From positions 62,001 to 126,000 of the forward strand of contig NZ_JBNPXC010000001.1 in the NCBI RefSeq assembly GCF_050433505.1: 64,000 bases of DNA, written 5' to 3'. This document shows, piece after piece, positions 34,756-44,979 of the stretch. Source of the DNA: Methanobacterium_D oryzae. Lineage in GTDB: Archaea; Methanobacteriota; Methanobacteria; Methanobacteriales; Methanobacteriaceae. Made by a program: the position numbers and the translations under genes. The number at the start of each line of letters is the position of its first letter. Positions within the stretch are counted from its first letter, which is position 1. Below the pieces are notes generated by a model. It was not told the DNA's origin. It was given only the letters and a program-made list of their open reading frames with translations, and searched no databases.

Positions 34756-34854
34756 TGTTTACCTCCTAGTTTTTTATTATAAAAATAAGCATGCATTTTT
34801 TACTTCATAACATTTCATTTTTAATCCTTAATTTTCATGTTTCTTAATTTTCTC

Positions 34855-34963
34855 CAGATATTCTACATGATTATTCATGGATATTTGAATATCTTTTGAT
34901 TATCTAAAGTGTTATTTGTACGTATATACTTTTCTCTTCAGATATTTCACATGATTATTCATG
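34855..34963 (-). promoter_or_regulatory. fdhA promoter with paired operator-like palindromes
   Basis: The near-identical sequence CAGATATTYYACATGATTATTCATG occurs at 34855-34879 and 34939-34963, 84 bases apart. Each contains the palindrome CATGATTATTCATG (CATGA-N4-TCATG). Between them, on the minus strand, is AAAAGTATATACG (34921-34933), a good BRE/TATA. One copy therefore lies upstream of the TATA box and one downstream of the start site. The same palindrome occurs before fdhC. Confidence 0.65.
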
Positions 34964-35014
34964 ATTATTAAAAAAGAAATCCTTCCCCTTGCACTTGTTA
35001 AAAAAATAAAAAAA

Positions 35015-35072
35015 GTGAAAAATGGAAAAAGATTCCATATTAGTGTACTTTAAGCACACTCAACTATTTCAC
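35015..35072 (-). terminator. Three-way-junction terminator after fdhC
   Basis: Outer arms GTGAAA/TTTCAC (35015-35020, 35067-35072) enclose two hairpins, ATGGAA/TTCCAT (35022-35038) and AGTGT/ACACT (35042-35060). On the minus strand the structure is followed by CACTTTTTTTATTTTTTT. It ends fdhC and shows that fdhA is transcribed separately. Confidence 0.65.
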
Positions 35073-35075
35073 AGT

Positions 35076-35945
35076 TTATTTAGCTTTAGCTTCAGCTGTA
35101 GCTTCTGCTTTTGGCTTATCTGCTCCTCTGAGGTAAGTCCACCAGTAAAGTACAGATACGAATAGTGCTCCACCAACGATGTTACCGAGTGTAGCTGGTA
35201 TCATGTTGTTTATAAAGAACTGTGACCAGGTTACTCCACCGAGGAAAATTCCAACAGGTATAAAGAACATGTTTGCGACAACGTGCTCAAATCCTATTGC
35301 AACGAAAGCAAATATTGGGAACCATATTCCGAGTATTTTACCAATAATATCATCTGAAGCAATAGCTAGGTAAACTGCTAAACATACAAGCCAGTTACAA
35401 CCTATAGCTCTCCAGAACACTTTATCCCATGATAGAGAGGTTACAGTTTTTCCTGCTGCTACAAATTGTGCTCCACCAAGAGCTTTTGTTTTAGCAATTG
35501 TGAGTGCTCCTGCTTCCCATGGTGGTGCTGTTAATATACCACTAGCTACAGCTAAGAAGTATGCTACAAATAAAGCACCTACGAGGTTGAAAATCCAACT
35601 TCCTATCCAGTTTCTGATAGTACCCATTATGGATGCTTTTCCAGTTAACAAACCAAATGGCATGTACATACAGTTACCAGTAAACAGTTCAGAACCGGCT
35701 ATAACGACCAGCATCAATCCGACTGGGAACACTGCACCAAAGATTAATTTATTTAGTCCTACTGGAACACCACCGGCAACGGCCCCTCCAGTAACAACTT
35801 CAGCTAAAAGACCTCCAAAAGCAATATATGCTCCTGCTAAAAAGCTTAAAACTAGCAAGTTGCTTAATGGGGATGTTTCCTTTAACGCTGCTATACCGAC
35901 ACATGCTTTTGCTGTGTCTGCAGGTGATTTAAAAGATGACGCCAT
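35076..35945 (-). CDS. fdhC: Formate/nitrite transporter family channel FdhC
   Basis: Formate uptake channel of the FNT family, 289 residues and six membrane helices. The conserved first helix region FKSPADTAKACVGIAALKET is present, with GGLLAEVVTGG, then the GSELFTGNCMYM pore motif and the later GFEHVVANMFFIPVGIFLGG. The C-terminal tail is short and rich in Ala/Lys. AAGGAGGTC precedes ATG. It lies upstream of fdhA in the same direction but has its own terminator. Confidence 0.94.
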   Translation of the reverse strand: MASSFKSPADTAKACVGIAALKETSPLSNLLVLSFLAGAYIAFGGLLAEVVTGGAVAGGVPVGLNKLIFGAVFPVGLMLVVIAGSELFTGNCMYMPFGLLTGKASIMGTIRNWIGSWIFNLVGALFVAYFLAVASGILTAPPWEAGALTIAKTKALGGAQFVAAGKTVTSLSWDKVFWRAIGCNWLVCLAVYLAIASDDIIGKILGIWFPIFAFVAIGFEHVVANMFFIPVGIFLGGVTWSQFFINNMIPATLGNIVGGALFVSVLYWWTYLRGADKPKAEATAEAKAK

Positions 35946-36000
35946 ATATTGACCTCCTTGTTATATACGATATTTCTGAATATTCGTGATATTTCAGTCA

Positions 36001-36141
36001 TTTAAAATCCGTCATATTTATCATACAGATTTTAAATCCATCATGAATCCATTAATTTATAATTCCCTTGGTTTTCCATGTCAGCTTTAAAATCCATCAT
36101 TATTTATCATACAGATTTTAAATCCATCATGAATTTTCATG
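36001..36141 (-). promoter_or_regulatory. fdhC promoter with long direct repeats and operator palindrome
   Basis: A repeat of about 48 bases occurs at 36001-36048 and 36086-36134 (period 86, few differences), built around AAATCCATCAT and TTTATCATACAG. The palindrome CATGAATTTTCATG (CATGA-N4-TCATG) lies at 36128-36141; its counterpart at the end of the first repeat is degenerate. A TATA-like AATTATAAATT on the minus strand (36052-36064) sits between the two copies, the same layout as at fdhA. Confidence 0.6.
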
Positions 36142-36210
36142 AATATTCATAATCATTGATTCATTTACTATTGATATAAGCTTTTGTAAAAAAATCAAAT
36201 CGAAAATATT

Positions 36211-36242
36211 ATAAGCGATAGGTAATACTTATCTTATCGCTT
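36211..36242 (-). other. Stable hairpin upstream of fdhC
   Basis: AAGCGAT and ATCGCTT form a seven-pair stem that continues with one bulge into GGTAA/TTATC around a TAC loop. It lies 180 bases beyond the stop of the repeat protein gene and about 270 before fdhC, so it could terminate the former or belong to the latter's upstream region. GC-rich GGCGCC and CCACCGG follow it, which is unusual in this AT-rich gap. Confidence 0.5.
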
Positions 36243-36419
36243 TGGCGCCATATAACCACCGGATAAAAACAGTTGATTTTAATCATTTTTGGATATATTT
36301 CAGTATTTCACCAAAAAAAAGGAATATTTAAATTTAACATTATTACCTCGATAATATTCGCTTAAAATTTAAAAAATAAAAATATAAAAGTTAATTCATT
36401 AGAAAAATCCAATTATTTA

Positions 36420-36665
36420 TTATTTTTTCCCTTTGATTTGTTCTTGTATTTGTTTTTGAATTTCAGCTTCAACTTTTCCCCTTATCTGTTCCTCTACTTC
36501 TTGTTGAACTTCAACTTCGACCTTTCCCCTTATCTGTTCCTGTATTTCTTCGTTAATTTCTACATCAGCTTCTCCTTTAATTTGTTCCTGTATTTGTTTT
36601 TGAATTTCAGCGTCAACCTTTCCCCTTATTTGTTCTTGGATTTCTTTATCAATATCTTTTGCCAT
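36420..36665 (-). CDS. Small protein of five 16-residue repeats
   Basis: 81 residues from ATG 36665, chosen because GGAGGGTG lies just before it. After MAK the protein is five near-identical units of 16 residues (the first is 14), pattern D/E-x-E-I-x-x-x-I-Q-E-Q-I-R/K-G-K-V. Each has a central QEQI(R/K)G. There are no cysteines or aromatics. The DNA is correspondingly a 48-base tandem repeat. The sequence suggests amphipathic helices separated by glycine. No family is recognised. Confidence 0.7.
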   Translation of the reverse strand: MAKDIDKEIQEQIRGKVDAEIQKQIQEQIKGEADVEINEEIQEQIRGKVEVEVQQEVEEQIRGKVEAEIQKQIQEQIKGKK

Positions 36666-36680
36666 TAGTGCACCCTCCAC

Positions 36681-37143
36681 AATTTATTTTAAGATAACTA
36701 TAGTTGGCTTATATAATATTATAAGATATAAAACTTTTTATTTGCATCTTTATCATATAAGCAAGATTTTAATATTCTTAAACCAACATAATTATTTATT
36801 TTTTATATATTAGTTCTTATTTAACTTTAAATGTTATTATATTACATTAAAGAGTATAAAATTAATATTAAGCCACAATATTAAATTAAATTTAAAAAAT
36901 GAATTTAATTACCCTTTTTAGATTTCATCATTATTATTCATTATAAATTTGTTAGAAATGTAAAAATAATGTTTTTTTAATAGTCACTTACTATAAAAAC
37001 AGGAATACTTTTTTAAATCAACTCAGATTTAGAAGATGATTCAAAATATATTTTGACTTGCAAATAAAAGTAATATTAGCCCTTAAAATGTGTTAATTGT
37101 CTAAAAATAAGTTCTGGCTTAAAAGAAGGAAAATAATGAAGAA
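36681..37143. other. AT-rich intergenic region without a gene
   Basis: About 460 bases with very high AT and many TTTAAA-like words, including the promoter side of the repeat-protein gene. I see no protein-like frame, tRNA or clear inverted repeat. Confidence 0.55.
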
Positions 37144-38175
37144 TTAGCTACTTAAGAAACTTTCTAGATCAAATGATACTTCATCAGAAATTTCTTTAAT
37201 TTGTATATATAATTTATCATCCAGTGGGAGTCCTTCTTTGTTTGATTTTTTAATGTTCCTAACTTCCATATCACCAGGAATAGAAATATTTTCTCCAGAA
37301 TTTTTAATTTCTTCTACAAAATCGTCTACGTCTCCCTTAAACTCTTCAATATCAACAAATTTTGAAGGGTCTATTACAATTATTAGATCGCCCTTTGTGC
37401 ATTTTTCTTCTGGATTTGCTGTTCCGGTTACTGCTTTTCCATATGCTGCTCTTACAAGAGGCCCTGAAAGTATTTCGATCATGAATGAAAGTGCATATCC
37501 TTTATAAGCACCAAATGGTAAAATAGAACCTTTAAGAGCTTCTTCAGGGTCTGTTGTTGGGTTTCCTTCAGCATCTAGTGCAACATTTTCAGGGATTTTT
37601 TGATTCTTACGAACTGCTTCAAGAAGTTTTCCCCTTGCAGATGCTGATGTTGCCATATCTACAGATACATAATTCTTATTTGATGGAATACCTATTGCTA
37701 TAGGGTTTGTTCCAAGTATAGGTTCTTTGCCACCAATTGGAGCGACTGCAGGTTCTGTGTTTGCAACTACAAGTCCAATCATATCTTGCATAATTGCCAT
37801 ATCAGTATAATATCCGGTAACTCCAAAATGATTTGAATCATGTATTCCCACTATTCCAATTCCTGTATTTCTTGCTTTTTCAATGGCTATTTCCATTCCA
37901 TTATATGTAACGACATGTCCAAAAATATGATTACCATTTATTAGAGCCATTGCGGGTGTTTCTTTCTCTATTTCTATTTCTGCATCCGGAACTATAGTTC
38001 CTGCTTTAAGTCCCTTGATATATTGTGGAAACCTACCTATTCCATGAGAAGTGAAACCTTTGAGATTTGCATCCACCGTCACATCTGCAACAATTTCAGC
38101 ATGTTCCATCTTGACATTCATTCTAGTAAGGATTTCCATAATTATAGATCGTTCTTGCTTAGCTGTAATATTCAT
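37144..38175 (-). CDS. comC: L-sulfolactate dehydrogenase (LDH2/MDH2 family)
   Basis: 343 residues of the LDH2/MDH2 oxidoreductase family; in methanogens ComC oxidises sulfolactate to sulfopyruvate, the substrate of ComDE. Visible features are TSHGIGRFPQYIKGL, DSNHFGVTGYYTDMA (catalytic histidine), LGTNPIAIGIP, DMATSASARGK and LPFGAYKGYALSFMIEILSG. The family also includes malate dehydrogenases acting on NAD(P); the presence of comDE in the window favours ComC, but malate activity cannot be excluded. It lies ten bases after purM. Confidence 0.85.
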   Translation of the reverse strand: MNITAKQERSIIMEILTRMNVKMEHAEIVADVTVDANLKGFTSHGIGRFPQYIKGLKAGTIVPDAEIEIEKETPAMALINGNHIFGHVVTYNGMEIAIEKARNTGIGIVGIHDSNHFGVTGYYTDMAIMQDMIGLVVANTEPAVAPIGGKEPILGTNPIAIGIPSNKNYVSVDMATSASARGKLLEAVRKNQKIPENVALDAEGNPTTDPEEALKGSILPFGAYKGYALSFMIEILSGPLVRAAYGKAVTGTANPEEKCTKGDLIIVIDPSKFVDIEEFKGDVDDFVEEIKNSGENISIPGDMEVRNIKKSNKEGLPLDDKLYIQIKEISDEVSFDLESFLSS

Positions 38176-38185
38176 TTAAACACCT

Positions 38186-39214
38186 TCATAAATTAACAAT
38201 GCTTCCATCAAAGGTATTGATTTTAATGTTCTCTTTGATGTCCTTTCTTGCATATCCTATTTTATATGCTTTTTTATAATTATTAATAACATTTATTGCC
38301 TTATCTGCATCTTCTGGAGAAACAATAACTACAAACCCAATATTCATATTAAAAACTCTGTACATTTCCTCTAAAGGCACTTCTGAACTATAAATTGATT
38401 TAAACAGAGGATGGGGTTCAGGTAACTTTTCAATATCATATCCAATTCCTTTTTTAAGCCTTTTAAGATTTAAAAATCCCCCACCCGTTATATGTGCAAG
38501 TCCGTGAATTTCAATATCCTCATTTAAAAGATCAACTACTGGTTTAACATAAATTTCAGTGGGTCTTAAAAGTTCTTCACCAACAGTAGTGCTTGGATCA
38601 TCTGGAAGTGGATCATCTACATTTAAGCTTAATTTATCGAAGAAAACTTTCCTTGCAAGGCTTAAACCGTTACTATGAATTCCACTGCTTTCTATTCCAA
38701 TAAGAATATCTCCATCAGCTATATTTTCGCCAGTTATGATCTTATCAGCATCAACTATTCCAATTCCAGTTCCTGCAAGGTCGAAGTCGTTAATGATTTC
38801 TGGGAGTGATGCTGTTTCTCCTCCAATCATTGCAATTTTTGATTTTTCCGCCCCACTTGCAAGTCCTTTTCCAATTTCTTTTGCAATTTCAGGATTTGCC
38901 TTTTCAACAGCTAGATAATCAACCATAGCTATAGGTTCTGCCCCAACACAAAGAATATCATTCACAACCATCGCAATACAGTCTATTCCAACTGTATCAT
39001 ATTTATTCATCATTTTTGCGACTAATATTTTACTTCCAACACCATCTGTACTCATGGCGATTGCTTTATTTCCTAATTTAACAAGAGCTGCAAAGTGGCC
39101 GCTTTCTGTGATCACATCTCTAAAAGAAAGTGTTTTTTTAATTTCTGAGACCAGCGCAGAAACTGTAGCCTCTTCAAGATTAATATCGACTCCTGATTCT
39201 GAATATGTTACCAT
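38186..39214 (-). CDS. purM: Phosphoribosylformylglycinamidine cyclo-ligase
   Basis: Makes aminoimidazole ribotide in purine synthesis. About 342 residues from ATG 39214, chosen for the GGTG six bases upstream (an ATG four codons earlier has no site). The PurM fold is clear: MSTDGVGSKILVAK, GIDCIAMVVNDILCVGAEP, MIGGETASLPE, GIESSGIHSNGLSLARKVF and HITGGGFLNL. A hairpin array lies directly upstream. Confidence 0.93.
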   Translation of the reverse strand: MVTYSESGVDINLEEATVSALVSEIKKTLSFRDVITESGHFAALVKLGNKAIAMSTDGVGSKILVAKMMNKYDTVGIDCIAMVVNDILCVGAEPIAMVDYLAVEKANPEIAKEIGKGLASGAEKSKIAMIGGETASLPEIINDFDLAGTGIGIVDADKIITGENIADGDILIGIESSGIHSNGLSLARKVFFDKLSLNVDDPLPDDPSTTVGEELLRPTEIYVKPVVDLLNEDIEIHGLAHITGGGFLNLKRLKKGIGYDIEKLPEPHPLFKSIYSSEVPLEEMYRVFNMNIGFVVIVSPEDADKAINVINNYKKAYKIGYARKDIKENIKINTFDGSIVNL

Positions 39215-39240
39215 GTAATTCACCAAAATAATTTTTCAAA

Positions 39241-39287
39241 ACTTCAAAAATTTTTTATTTTTGAAAGTTCGGAAATTTTCAATTTCC
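39241..39287. repeat. Two short hairpins upstream of purM (array E)
   Basis: ACTTCAAAAAT/ATTTTTGAAAGT with one bulge (39241-39268) is followed three bases later by the perfect hairpin GGAAATT-TTC-AATTTCC (39271-39287). The architecture is the same as in arrays B and D, and CGGAAAT is also the arm of one array D unit. Confidence 0.65.
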
Positions 39288-39456
39288 TCAATATCAAAAT
39301 AAAGATAATATAGATATTAGGTCAGACCACAATAAAAAGCTTTAGATATAGAAGGCCAAAAATAAGCAGTCCCAACTCAATTAAATTTTAAAAAATAAGT
39401 AAAAGAATCCAATTTATAAAAAAGAATCCATTCTTCCGCAGCGAAGCGAGGCGTCG
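39288..39456. other. Intergenic stretch between hairpin arrays E and F
   Basis: AT-rich sequence ending in a GC-rich patch, GCAGCGAAGCGAGGCG (39438-39453), immediately before array F. No gene is seen. Confidence 0.45.
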
Positions 39457-39536
39457 AAAATCATTGATTTTTGTGCCTAAAAAATCTTTGATTTTTTAAG
39501 GATTTTTTGATCAACCTTTTTTGAAAAAAGGTTGAT

Positions 39537-39537
<1 letters not shown>
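39457..39537. repeat. Three short hairpins at the 3' end of aCPSF1 (array F)
   Basis: The units are AAAATC-ATT-GATTTT (39457-39471), CCT-AAAAAATC-TTT-GATTTTTT-a-AGG (39476-39501) and GATCAACCTTTTT-TGA-AAAAAGGTTGATC (39509-39537, 13 perfect pairs). The last overlaps the aCPSF1 stop codon and could act as its terminator. Its arms share TCAACCTTT/AAAGGTTGA with the single hairpin in front of pyrD at 16447-16467. Confidence 0.75.
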
Positions 39538-41454
<1,917 letters not shown>

Positions 41455-41554
41455 AAAAAATAGAAAATACTGTAAAATTTACTTTACAGATTTAAATAAG
41501 TTTAATAATTACTAAGTTATGTTAATTTAATTAGGGGGGTCAAAAAAAGTTAAT

Positions 41555-42178
41555 TTATTTTCTTAATCTACTTTTTACCTCTTCTTCAGGTAATGATCTA
41601 AAACCTTCTTCGGTTACAACTGCAACCAGAACACCATTTCCTGAAAATGCGTCTCGCTCCATTGCAGACTGTATTGCCCGGATGGCCACATCTATTCCTT
41701 CTTCTACATCCATATCTTCTTCATATCTGTCTTCAAGGACACCATATGCTACTGGTGAACCTGATCCGGTTGAAACTACATTATCTGCCATTACACCGCC
41801 TGCCGGATCTAGTGAAAATAGTGCAGGCCCTTTATTATCCACTCCTCCAAGTAAAGTCTGGACATAGAATGGATAAAATCTTGATGAATGTAATATATTT
41901 GCTGTTAAAGTTGCTGCGGATTCAACGCTGATTCTTTCACCGTTTCTAAGCCCGTATAATGCTACTTCCGCACTTATATATTTCATAAGACTCTGGGCAT
42001 CCCCTACTCCTCCAGCAATGGTTGCCCCTATATGATCATCAATTTTAAAAATTTTTTGAGCGCCCTTGTGGGCTATTAAATTACCCATAGTGGCCCTTTG
42101 TTCTGTAGCAAAAACAACTCCGTTTTTACATTTTAAACCAACAGTTGTAGTGCCTTCCAATCTGTTTTTATCATTCAT
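41555..42178 (-). CDS. psmB: 20S proteasome beta subunit
   Basis: Proteolytic subunit of the archaeal 20S core, 207 residues. A nine-residue propeptide (MNDKNRLEG) precedes the catalytic Thr10 of TTTVGLKC; self-cleavage after Gly9 exposes it. Lys and Asp partners lie in the usual places (MGNLIAHKGAQKIFKI). GSGSPVAYGVLEDRY and the SAMERDAFSGNG loop are typical. It follows its own promoter and is not coupled to aCPSF1, which starts 110 bases downstream. Confidence 0.95.
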   Translation of the reverse strand: MNDKNRLEGTTTVGLKCKNGVVFATEQRATMGNLIAHKGAQKIFKIDDHIGATIAGGVGDAQSLMKYISAEVALYGLRNGERISVESAATLTANILHSSRFYPFYVQTLLGGVDNKGPALFSLDPAGGVMADNVVSTGSGSPVAYGVLEDRYEEDMDVEEGIDVAIRAIQSAMERDAFSGNGVLVAVVTEEGFRSLPEEEVKSRLRK

Positions 42179-42246
42179 GAATACACCTCAAAAAAATACA
42201 AAATATAATTAAAAATAGTTTCCTATGCCTACTATTGGAGTTCATA

Positions 42247-42257
42247 TTATATAAATA
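42247..42257 (-). promoter_or_regulatory. TATA box of psmB
   Basis: On the minus strand AATATTTATATAAT lies about 70 bases before the psmB ATG, giving a predicted leader of roughly 45 bases. Confidence 0.45.
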
Positions 42258-42633
42258 TTACTTGTTTTACTTTGTGTTAATTTCAAATTTTAACATGCGA
42301 TTATTGATTTATTCCTAAATTAAACCAATTTTTAGATTTTTTCCTTGTAATATACATTATTAAGCTATATAACTAAAAATTAAAGAACATATAACTATTT
42401 TTTAAGATAAATTTAGACATATTTTATTATTTTTAAATAATTTTTAATAATTTATTTTAACTACTTTTTAGTTGTAAAGAAATATTTAATAAAATAACAC
42501 TGATTCATTGCTTTATCTAACTTTAATAAGTTATAATTTTTAAAGTTTTCTACTTTTATGAAATTTTTACTATAAATTAAATTGGTTTTGGATCTGGATA
42601 AATATTTAAAAATCATTAAGTATAATTATTTTT
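42258..42633. other. AT-rich divergent intergenic region
   Basis: About 375 bases between the divergent psmB and Taw2-like genes. Several TTTAAATA words near 42590-42615 could be the promoter of the plus-strand gene. No further gene or repeat is seen. Confidence 0.5.
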
Positions 42634-43359
42634 ATGAAAGGCAAAGTTATCGGAGATATCCTCGTTTTAAAAAATGAACCTGAGGATTTGCAGGAACTTC
42701 TAGATTTACCTGAAGTTAAACGTATAGTAAAATTAGGACGCATAAATGGCCCTAAAAGAGAACCTGATGTTCAAATACTTATTGGAGATAATACAGAGAC
42801 CATTCACCGTGAGAATCATTGTTTTTTCAAATTAGATGTTGCTAAAATAATGTGGTCTAAGGGAAATACTACAGAAAGACAGAGAATTGCAAAGATTGTT
42901 AAAGACGGGGAAACCATAGTAGATATGTTTGCTGGAATTGGTTATTTTTCTATTCCTATGGCCGTTCACTCTAATCCCAAAAAAATTTATTCAATAGAGA
43001 TAAATCCCGTTTCTTATGGTTATTTAAAGGAAAATATAGTCCTTAATAAAGCAGAAGAAGTAATAGAACCAATATTTGGGGATTGTAGAGAAGTAGCTCC
43101 CAAAGGAATTGCAGATAGAGTTCATATGGGATATATTGGAAATACACATGAATATTTAGACGCTGCAATAGAAATAGTAAAGCCTGGAGGTATAATTCAT
43201 TATCATGAATCTGTTCCTGATCTTTTAAAGTTTGAAAGGCCTCCTCAGCGGATTATTGATGCAGCAAATGGGCGCGAAGTGGAGATATTAAAAAAAAGGA
43301 TAATAAAAAAATATTCTCCAGGCATATATCATGTTGTAATTGATGCGAAGATAAATTAG
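42634..43359 (+). CDS. taw2: Taw2-like tRNA(Phe) wyosine-pathway aminocarboxypropyltransferase
   Basis: A class I SAM-fold enzyme of the Trm5/TYW2 family, 241 residues. It has the SAM motif TIVDMFAGIGYFSIPMAVHS and YSIEINPVSYGYLKENI. It also has DRVHMGYIGNTHEYLDAAIE and GGIIHYHE, where Trm5 methyltransferases have an N-L-P motif. The MGY/HYHE wording favours the Taw2 branch, which transfers the aminocarboxypropyl group of SAM to 4-demethylwyosine at G37. It lacks the N-terminal Trm5 D1 domain. Family is firm; the exact reaction is inferred. Confidence 0.8.
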   Translation: MKGKVIGDILVLKNEPEDLQELLDLPEVKRIVKLGRINGPKREPDVQILIGDNTETIHRENHCFFKLDVAKIMWSKGNTTERQRIAKIVKDGETIVDMFAGIGYFSIPMAVHSNPKKIYSIEINPVSYGYLKENIVLNKAEEVIEPIFGDCREVAPKGIADRVHMGYIGNTHEYLDAAIEIVKPGGIIHYHESVPDLLKFERPPQRIIDAANGREVEILKKRIIKKYSPGIYHVVIDAKIN

Positions 43360-43468
43360 CACATTATTTTCAAAAGAAGAAAAAAGTAATCCCAAATTTA
43401 AATTGTAATTTGCAAAACTAAATTAATTTTAAAGTATAATATTATATTAAAAAATGGTTGATGATATA

Positions 43469-43990
43469 ATGGAATTTTTTGAAGCTATTAAAGGCAGAAG
43501 AAGTATTAGAAAGTTTAGAGAAGAAACTCCTGATGATGAATTAATTGAAAAAATAGTTGAAGCTGGAATCTGGGCACCATCCGCTGGAGATTTACAAAGC
43601 TGGGACGCGGTAATAGTAAAAGAACATCAGATGAAAGTTCAAGTGGCAGTAGCAGCTTATGTTCAAGAATTTATCGCTAAAGCTCCTGTCGTTATTGTAA
43701 TGTGCGCTAATATGGCAAATGCCGGTGCAAGATACGGTGAAAGAGGTAGAGAACTTTATTGTATACAGGATGCTGCATGTGCAGCGCAGAACATGATACT
43801 TTCAGCTTATGCACTTGGATTAGGTGCTGCATGGGTTGGTGCGTTTAAAGAAGAACATGTTGCAGACTTACTGAATTTACCAGAGTATATAAGGCCCGTT
43901 GCATTAATCCCTATTGGATATCCTGATGAAGAGCCAGAAGCACCACCAAGAAGAAGTGTTAAAGAAGTTCTTCACAATGAAACATATTAA
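43469..43990 (+). CDS. Nitroreductase-family flavoprotein
   Basis: About 173 residues of the nitroreductase fold that binds FMN. It opens MEFFEAIKGRRSIRKFREE with the conserved RRSIRKF, and contains WAPSAGDLQSWDAV and ALGLGAAWVGAFKEE. Relatives in methanogens reduce varied substrates or sit in cofactor pathways; the substrate is unknown. ATG 43469 is preferred to one five codons upstream since it aligns with the family start. It overlaps the next gene by 14 bases. Confidence 0.85.
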   Translation: MEFFEAIKGRRSIRKFREETPDDELIEKIVEAGIWAPSAGDLQSWDAVIVKEHQMKVQVAVAAYVQEFIAKAPVVIVMCANMANAGARYGERGRELYCIQDAACAAQNMILSAYALGLGAAWVGAFKEEHVADLLNLPEYIRPVALIPIGYPDEEPEAPPRRSVKEVLHNETY

Positions 43991-44558
43991 AATAATCGGG
44001 ATTGATCTGGCTGGGAAATCAGTAAATCCTACCGGAATTTGTTTTTTAAATTTAGATCAGCTTATTTTTAGAACTGTTTTTGAGAACAATGACATATTAA
44101 GTTTTATAAAGGATGCAAATCCTTCTTTAATTGTTATTGATGCACCTCTTTCACTTCCTAAGGGCAGATGTTGTTTGAGTAATGAATGCAACTGTAGTGA
44201 GATTGGCGGGCATTTTAGAAAAGCTGAAGTTGAAATGAGAAAATATGGACGTACGTTGCCCTTGACATTTCGAGGGATGCGAATGCTCACTGAAAGAGGA
44301 ATTAAACTTGCTGATAAGTTGAATAAGAAATATAAAGTTATTGAATCGCATCCAAGAACTATACAAAAACTTTTAGGATTTGAAGATCTAAAAAGAGATT
44401 TAAATTGCCAATTTAAATTACCGGATGATCTAAATGAACATGAATTGGATGCTGCGCTGCTGGTTATTATGGGCATTTTTTATATTAAAAAGGAATTTAT
44501 GCAATTTGGAGATCTAAATGAAGGTATTATTATCCTTCCAGACATAGATAAACGTTGA
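43977..44558 (+). CDS. DUF429 protein (predicted RNase H-like fold)
   Basis: About 193 residues. DUF429 signatures are IIGIDLAGKSVNPTG (a strand with acidic residue), LIVIDAPLSLPKGR, HFRKAEVEMRKYGRTLPL and the C-terminal LNEHELDAALLV, which contains the last acidic position. The family is predicted to be a nuclease on fold grounds but has no firm activity. CCLSNECNC adds a cysteine cluster. It overlaps the nitroreductase gene and is probably translated with it. Confidence 0.75.
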   Translation: MKHIKIIGIDLAGKSVNPTGICFLNLDQLIFRTVFENNDILSFIKDANPSLIVIDAPLSLPKGRCCLSNECNCSEIGGHFRKAEVEMRKYGRTLPLTFRGMRMLTERGIKLADKLNKKYKVIESHPRTIQKLLGFEDLKRDLNCQFKLPDDLNEHELDAALLVIMGIFYIKKEFMQFGDLNEGIIILPDIDKR

Positions 44559-44674
44559 TAACACTCTTTTTAAATTTTTTTTGAAATAAACTATTTAAAT
44601 ATTTGGATATTTATTTCTTAATAATTTAAATAATTATAATAATATAATATATTTTTGTATTAAGAGGTGATAGT

Positions 44675-44863
44675 ATGCATCAAAGTATGATGAAAGAAAA
44701 AATGATGAAGCATAGCATGATGGTTGGATGGATGATGGAACAGTTTTCTGAAGAAGAAAAAATGGAGCTTGCAGTTAAAAAATTAGAAATAAAGATCAAT
44801 ATGATGGAAAACAAGCTTGAACTCCTTAGAATAAAGCGCAGAATGTTAAAAGATAAACTTTAA
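44675..44863 (+). CDS. Methionine-rich small helical protein
   Basis: 62 residues. About a third of the first 30 are methionine (MHQSMMKEKMMKHSMMVGWM), followed by a strongly helical charged C-terminal half. AGAGGTGATAGT precedes ATG, a good site. Met-rich segments can bind copper or pack in membranes, but nothing here proves either. No family is recognised. Confidence 0.55.
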   Translation: MHQSMMKEKMMKHSMMVGWMMEQFSEEEKMELAVKKLEIKINMMENKLELLRIKRRMLKDKL

Positions 44864-44979
44864 AAATCTTTAATTTTTTAATTTTTGAATTTCATTTAAT
44901 CTAATTTAATATTATTATAAATAAACTATAAAGTAATATTTTTATCATATTATGATCATAATAAATATGGGATCACCCT

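Noticed and set aside
36211..36260. Molybdenum-cofactor riboswitch upstream of fdhC
   Set aside because: The hairpin does not show the known Moco element layout, which is bacterial; kept only as an unassigned structure.
36438..36668. Plus-strand 76-codon frame opposite the repeat peptide
   Set aside because: Phe/Leu/Tyr-rich shadow of the 48-base tandem repeat; the minus strand has the ribosome site and the regular protein pattern.
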